Shown piece after piece: positions 6,061-7,396 of a DNA stretch of 7,396 nucleotides (the first letter of the stretch is position 1; each line of letters opens with the position of its first letter). The translations under genes were made by a program, and so were the position numbers. The stretch spans positions 1 through 7,396 of the forward strand of contig JALRLN010000063.1 in the NCBI GenBank assembly GCA_023254445.1, in the 5' to 3' direction. The notes beneath the pieces were generated by a model. That model had not been told where the DNA came from and did no database searches. It worked only from the letters and a program-made list of their open reading frames with translations. This DNA is from Candidatus Poseidoniaceae archaeon. Lineage in GTDB: Archaea > Thermoplasmatota > Poseidoniia > Poseidoniales > Poseidoniaceae.

Positions 6061-6078
6061 GCACGCGTGCTTCGGCAC
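6061..6078. repeat. Palindrome GCACGCGTGC overlapping a small TTCG-loop hairpin
   Basis: Bases 6061-6070 form a perfect 10-bp palindrome, GCACGCGTGC. The right arm, GTGC at 6067-6070, also pairs with GCAC at 6075-6078 across a TTCG tetraloop. The element sits about 23 bases upstream of the TATA-like sequence facing nrdB, a plausible place for a regulator to bind. No function is demonstrated, and short GC-rich palindromes are common in such genomes. Confidence 0.3.
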
Positions 6079-6092
6079 AACTGCCGAGATGG

Positions 6093-6098
6093 TTATAG
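6093..6098 (+). promoter_or_regulatory. TATA-like element upstream of nrdB
   Basis: TTATAG stands out in a GC-rich surrounding 41 bases before the nrdB ATG. If it is an archaeal TATA box, transcription would start near 6118-6123, giving a leader of about 16-21 bases. That fits the lack of a Shine-Dalgarno next to the ATG. It is a single weak match, with no clear BRE purine run in front. Confidence 0.3.
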
Positions 6099-6138
6099 GC
6101 CCTCCACAGCGGGAGAGAAAAGCCGTTGCGCATTGGAA

Positions 6139-7185
6139 ATGGGGGGTCTCGTCGTGGTGATTGACAGCAGCAGCGCAGATGGCTTTGATTTGGACCTCTC
6201 TTCGGAGTTTACCGAGCCGATGCTGAAGGAGAACCTCGACCGCTTCGTGCTCTTTCCCATCCAGCATTCCGACATCTGGGAGATGTACAAGCAGGAGCAG
6301 GCCTCCTTCTGGACGGCCGAAGAAATCGACCTCAGCCAGGACCAGAAGGATTGGGACGCCTTGAACGAGGGCGAGCAGCACTTCTTGAAGCACGTGCTGG
6401 CCTTCTTCGCCGCCAGCGACGGCATCGTCAACGAAAACCTCGTGATGAACTTCTCGAACGAAGTCCAGTGGCCAGAAGCCCGTGCCTTTTACGGCTTCCA
6501 GATCATGATGGAGAACATCCACGCTGAAACCTACTCGCTCCTCATCGACTCCTACATCAAGGACGAGGCAGAGAAAAGCCACCTTTTCAAGGCGCTTGAG
6601 ACCGTTCCGTCGGTCAAGAAAAAGGGCGACTGGGCCCTGCGCTGGCTGTCGCGAAAGCGTGGTTCTTTCGCGGAGCGGCTCGTTGCCTTCGCGGCCGTGG
6701 AGGGGATTTTCTTTTCCGGCTCGTTCTGCGCCATCTTTTGGCTCAAGAAGCGTGGCCTGATGCCCGGCCTCACCTTCTCCAACGAACTCATTTCGCGGGA
6801 CGAGGGCCTGCACTGCGACTTCGCGTGCATGCTTCACAGCAAGCTTCAGCGGCCGACCCCGGAGAACGTCATTCACCGCATCGTCTCCGAGGCCGTGACC
6901 ATCGAAACCGAATTCGTGACCTCTGCGCTGCCCGTTCGCCTCATTGGGATGAACGCTGAGCACATGCAGCAGTACATCCAATTCGTGGCGGACCGGCTCC
7001 TCCAGTCCCTTGGCGCCTCCAAGCTCTATGACGTGCAGAACCCCTTCCCGTGGATGGAGATGATCTCCATGCAAGGCAAGACGAACTTCTTCGAAAAGCG
7101 CGTCGCGGAGTACCAGAAGGCTGGGGTCATGGACAGCACGCTGGGTTCGGTCCAGCAGCGCTTTTCCATGGACGAAGACTTTTGA
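6139..7185 (+). CDS. nrdB: Class I ribonucleoside-diphosphate reductase small (R2) subunit, eukaryote-like
   Basis: R2 houses the diiron-tyrosyl radical that drives reduction of ribonucleotides by the large subunit. The protein has 348 residues. Ligands are all present: Asp94 (ASDGIVNEN), Glu125 and His128 (MENIHAETY), Glu188 (AAVEGIFF), Glu222 and His225 (RDEGLH), with the radical Tyr132. Trp58 in SFWTAEE probably starts the radical relay. As I recall human RRM2 numbering (D138, E169, H172, Y176, E232, E266, H269), every residue is offset by exactly 44, implying no indels across the core. Long stretches such as LKKRGLMPGLTFSNELISRD also look nearly the same as the eukaryotic protein. The tail FSMDEDF resembles the mammalian R1-binding tail FTLDADF. 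The ATG at 6139 has no Shine-Dalgarno; GTG at 6154 or 6157 behind GGGGGG is an alternative that costs 5-6 residues. The gene is followed by nrdA after 53 bp. Confidence 0.97.
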   Translation: MGGLVVVIDSSSADGFDLDLSSEFTEPMLKENLDRFVLFPIQHSDIWEMYKQEQASFWTAEEIDLSQDQKDWDALNEGEQHFLKHVLAFFAASDGIVNENLVMNFSNEVQWPEARAFYGFQIMMENIHAETYSLLIDSYIKDEAEKSHLFKALETVPSVKKKGDWALRWLSRKRGSFAERLVAFAAVEGIFFSGSFCAIFWLKKRGLMPGLTFSNELISRDEGLHCDFACMLHSKLQRPTPENVIHRIVSEAVTIETEFVTSALPVRLIGMNAEHMQQYIQFVADRLLQSLGASKLYDVQNPFPWMEMISMQGKTNFFEKRVAEYQKAGVMDSTLGSVQQRFSMDEDF

Positions 7186-7238
7186 GCCTCCTTCAGTGAT
7201 TTAGAATTCCCGCTCGCGACAACATCGGAGGCATCATC
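7186..7238 (+). promoter_or_regulatory. nrdB-nrdA spacer with Shine-Dalgarno and AT-rich element
   Basis: GGAGG at 7227-7231 lies 7 bases before the nrdA ATG at 7239, an ideal ribosome binding site, in contrast to nrdB. The AT-rich TTTAGAAT at 7200-7207 could be an extra TATA-type promoter for nrdA, but it would put the transcript start almost on top of the Shine-Dalgarno. Co-transcription with nrdB is the simpler reading. Confidence 0.5.
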
Positions 7239-7396
7239 ATGGCAATGCAGGTCATCAACAGGAACGGAGAGCGAGAAGACGTCCGCTTCGACGCCATCAA
7301 GGAAAAGCTGGAGGGGCTCGCACAAGGCCTCAACATGGACTGGGTGGACGTTGACCTCGTCACCAAGACGACCATCGAAGGCCTGTACGACGGCGT
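7239..7396 (+). CDS. nrdA: Class I ribonucleoside-diphosphate reductase large (R1) subunit, N-terminus only
   Basis: R1 binds nucleoside diphosphates and reduces the 2'-OH using the radical from R2. Only the first 52 codons are present; the gene runs off the right edge, so catalytic cysteines cannot be checked. The visible part is an ATP-cone allosteric domain: VINRNGEREDVRFDAIKEKL (residues 4-23), then GLNMDWVDVDLVTKTTIEGLYDGV. The QGLNMDWVD and EGLYDGV blocks resemble the human RRM1 start (YGLNMDFVD, QGLYSGV as I recall), matching the eukaryote-like partner encoded just upstream. ATG 7239 is favoured by the GGAGG 7 bases upstream; ATG 7245 would align with the human start. An intact ATP cone suggests dATP feedback control of activity. 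Confidence 0.93.
   Translation, partial: MAMQVINRNGEREDVRFDAIKEKLEGLAQGLNMDWVDVDLVTKTTIEGLYDG

Larger units (their letters stand above)
5882..6138. promoter_or_regulatory. Divergent control region between dut and nrdB
   Basis: This 257-bp stretch is the only long non-coding interval in the window. It separates two divergent transcription units that both serve deoxynucleotide supply, so it should hold both promoters. Its dut-proximal half (about 5885-5980) is visibly less GC-rich than the genes. It contains inverted TTCAC/GTGAA repeats, a 10-bp palindrome and one TATA-like element facing nrdB, listed separately. I see no convincing TATA box for dut and no bacterial NrdR-box pair. Frames that stay open across it do not look coding. 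Confidence 0.6.

Noticed and set aside
6019..6138. A 40-residue N-terminal extension of NrdB
   Set aside because: It is rich in Arg/Ser with no similarity to R2 proteins, covers the palindrome and the TATA-like element, and would make the protein longer than its conserved start supports.
5980..7074. A 364-codon minus-strand frame opposite nrdB
   Set aside because: The opposite strand encodes a complete R2 with every metal ligand. The antisense frame shows no domain and is a by-product of codon bias.

Overview
The window (about 7.4 kb, GC-rich, almost fully coding) looks like a compact prokaryotic chromosome segment. No mobile element, tRNA, rRNA or CRISPR array was seen. The best guess for the source is a marine Group II-like (Poseidoniales-type) archaeon. 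The reasons are an archaeal-looking arginyl-tRNA synthetase, a single-domain parvulin with no signal peptide, a SAP domain fused to a membrane-anchored peptidase, strikingly eukaryote-like class I ribonucleotide reductase subunits, and possible short-leader promoters. This is an inference. Several genes (lipB, folB, ubiX) are better known from bacteria, so an unusual bacterium cannot be excluded from the sequence alone.

Layout: (1) bases 1-1117, plus strand, the C-terminal two thirds of argS. (2) bases 5881 down to 1121, minus strand, a run of seven tightly packed genes that reads as one operon: dut (dUTPase), lipB (octanoyltransferase), ubiX (flavin prenyltransferase), a SAP-transmembrane-M28 metallopeptidase, a small PpiC-type parvulin, folB (dihydroneopterin aldolase) and an unrecognised zinc-ribbon protein. 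Gaps run from 49 bp down to a 4-bp overlap, and two junctions fuse the stop codon to the next Shine-Dalgarno sequence. The last gene ends 3 bp from the argS stop, in convergent orientation. (3) bases 5882-6138, a 257-bp divergent control region, less GC-rich near dut, with inverted repeats and a TATA-like element. (4) bases 6139 to the end, plus strand, nrdB (complete) followed by the start of nrdA.

How the genes fit together: dut and nrdB/nrdA share a divergent control region and act on the same pool. Ribonucleotide reductase makes deoxynucleotides, while dUTPase removes dUTP and supplies dUMP for thymidylate. Three of the genes downstream of dut make cofactors (lipoyl groups, prenylated FMN, folate-type pterins), and two concern protein turnover or folding (the M28 peptidase and the parvulin). 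The most unusual item is the SAP-M28 fusion. Its reading frame also contains a near-perfect internal ribosome binding site just before a second start that would create a classical secreted peptidase without the SAP domain.
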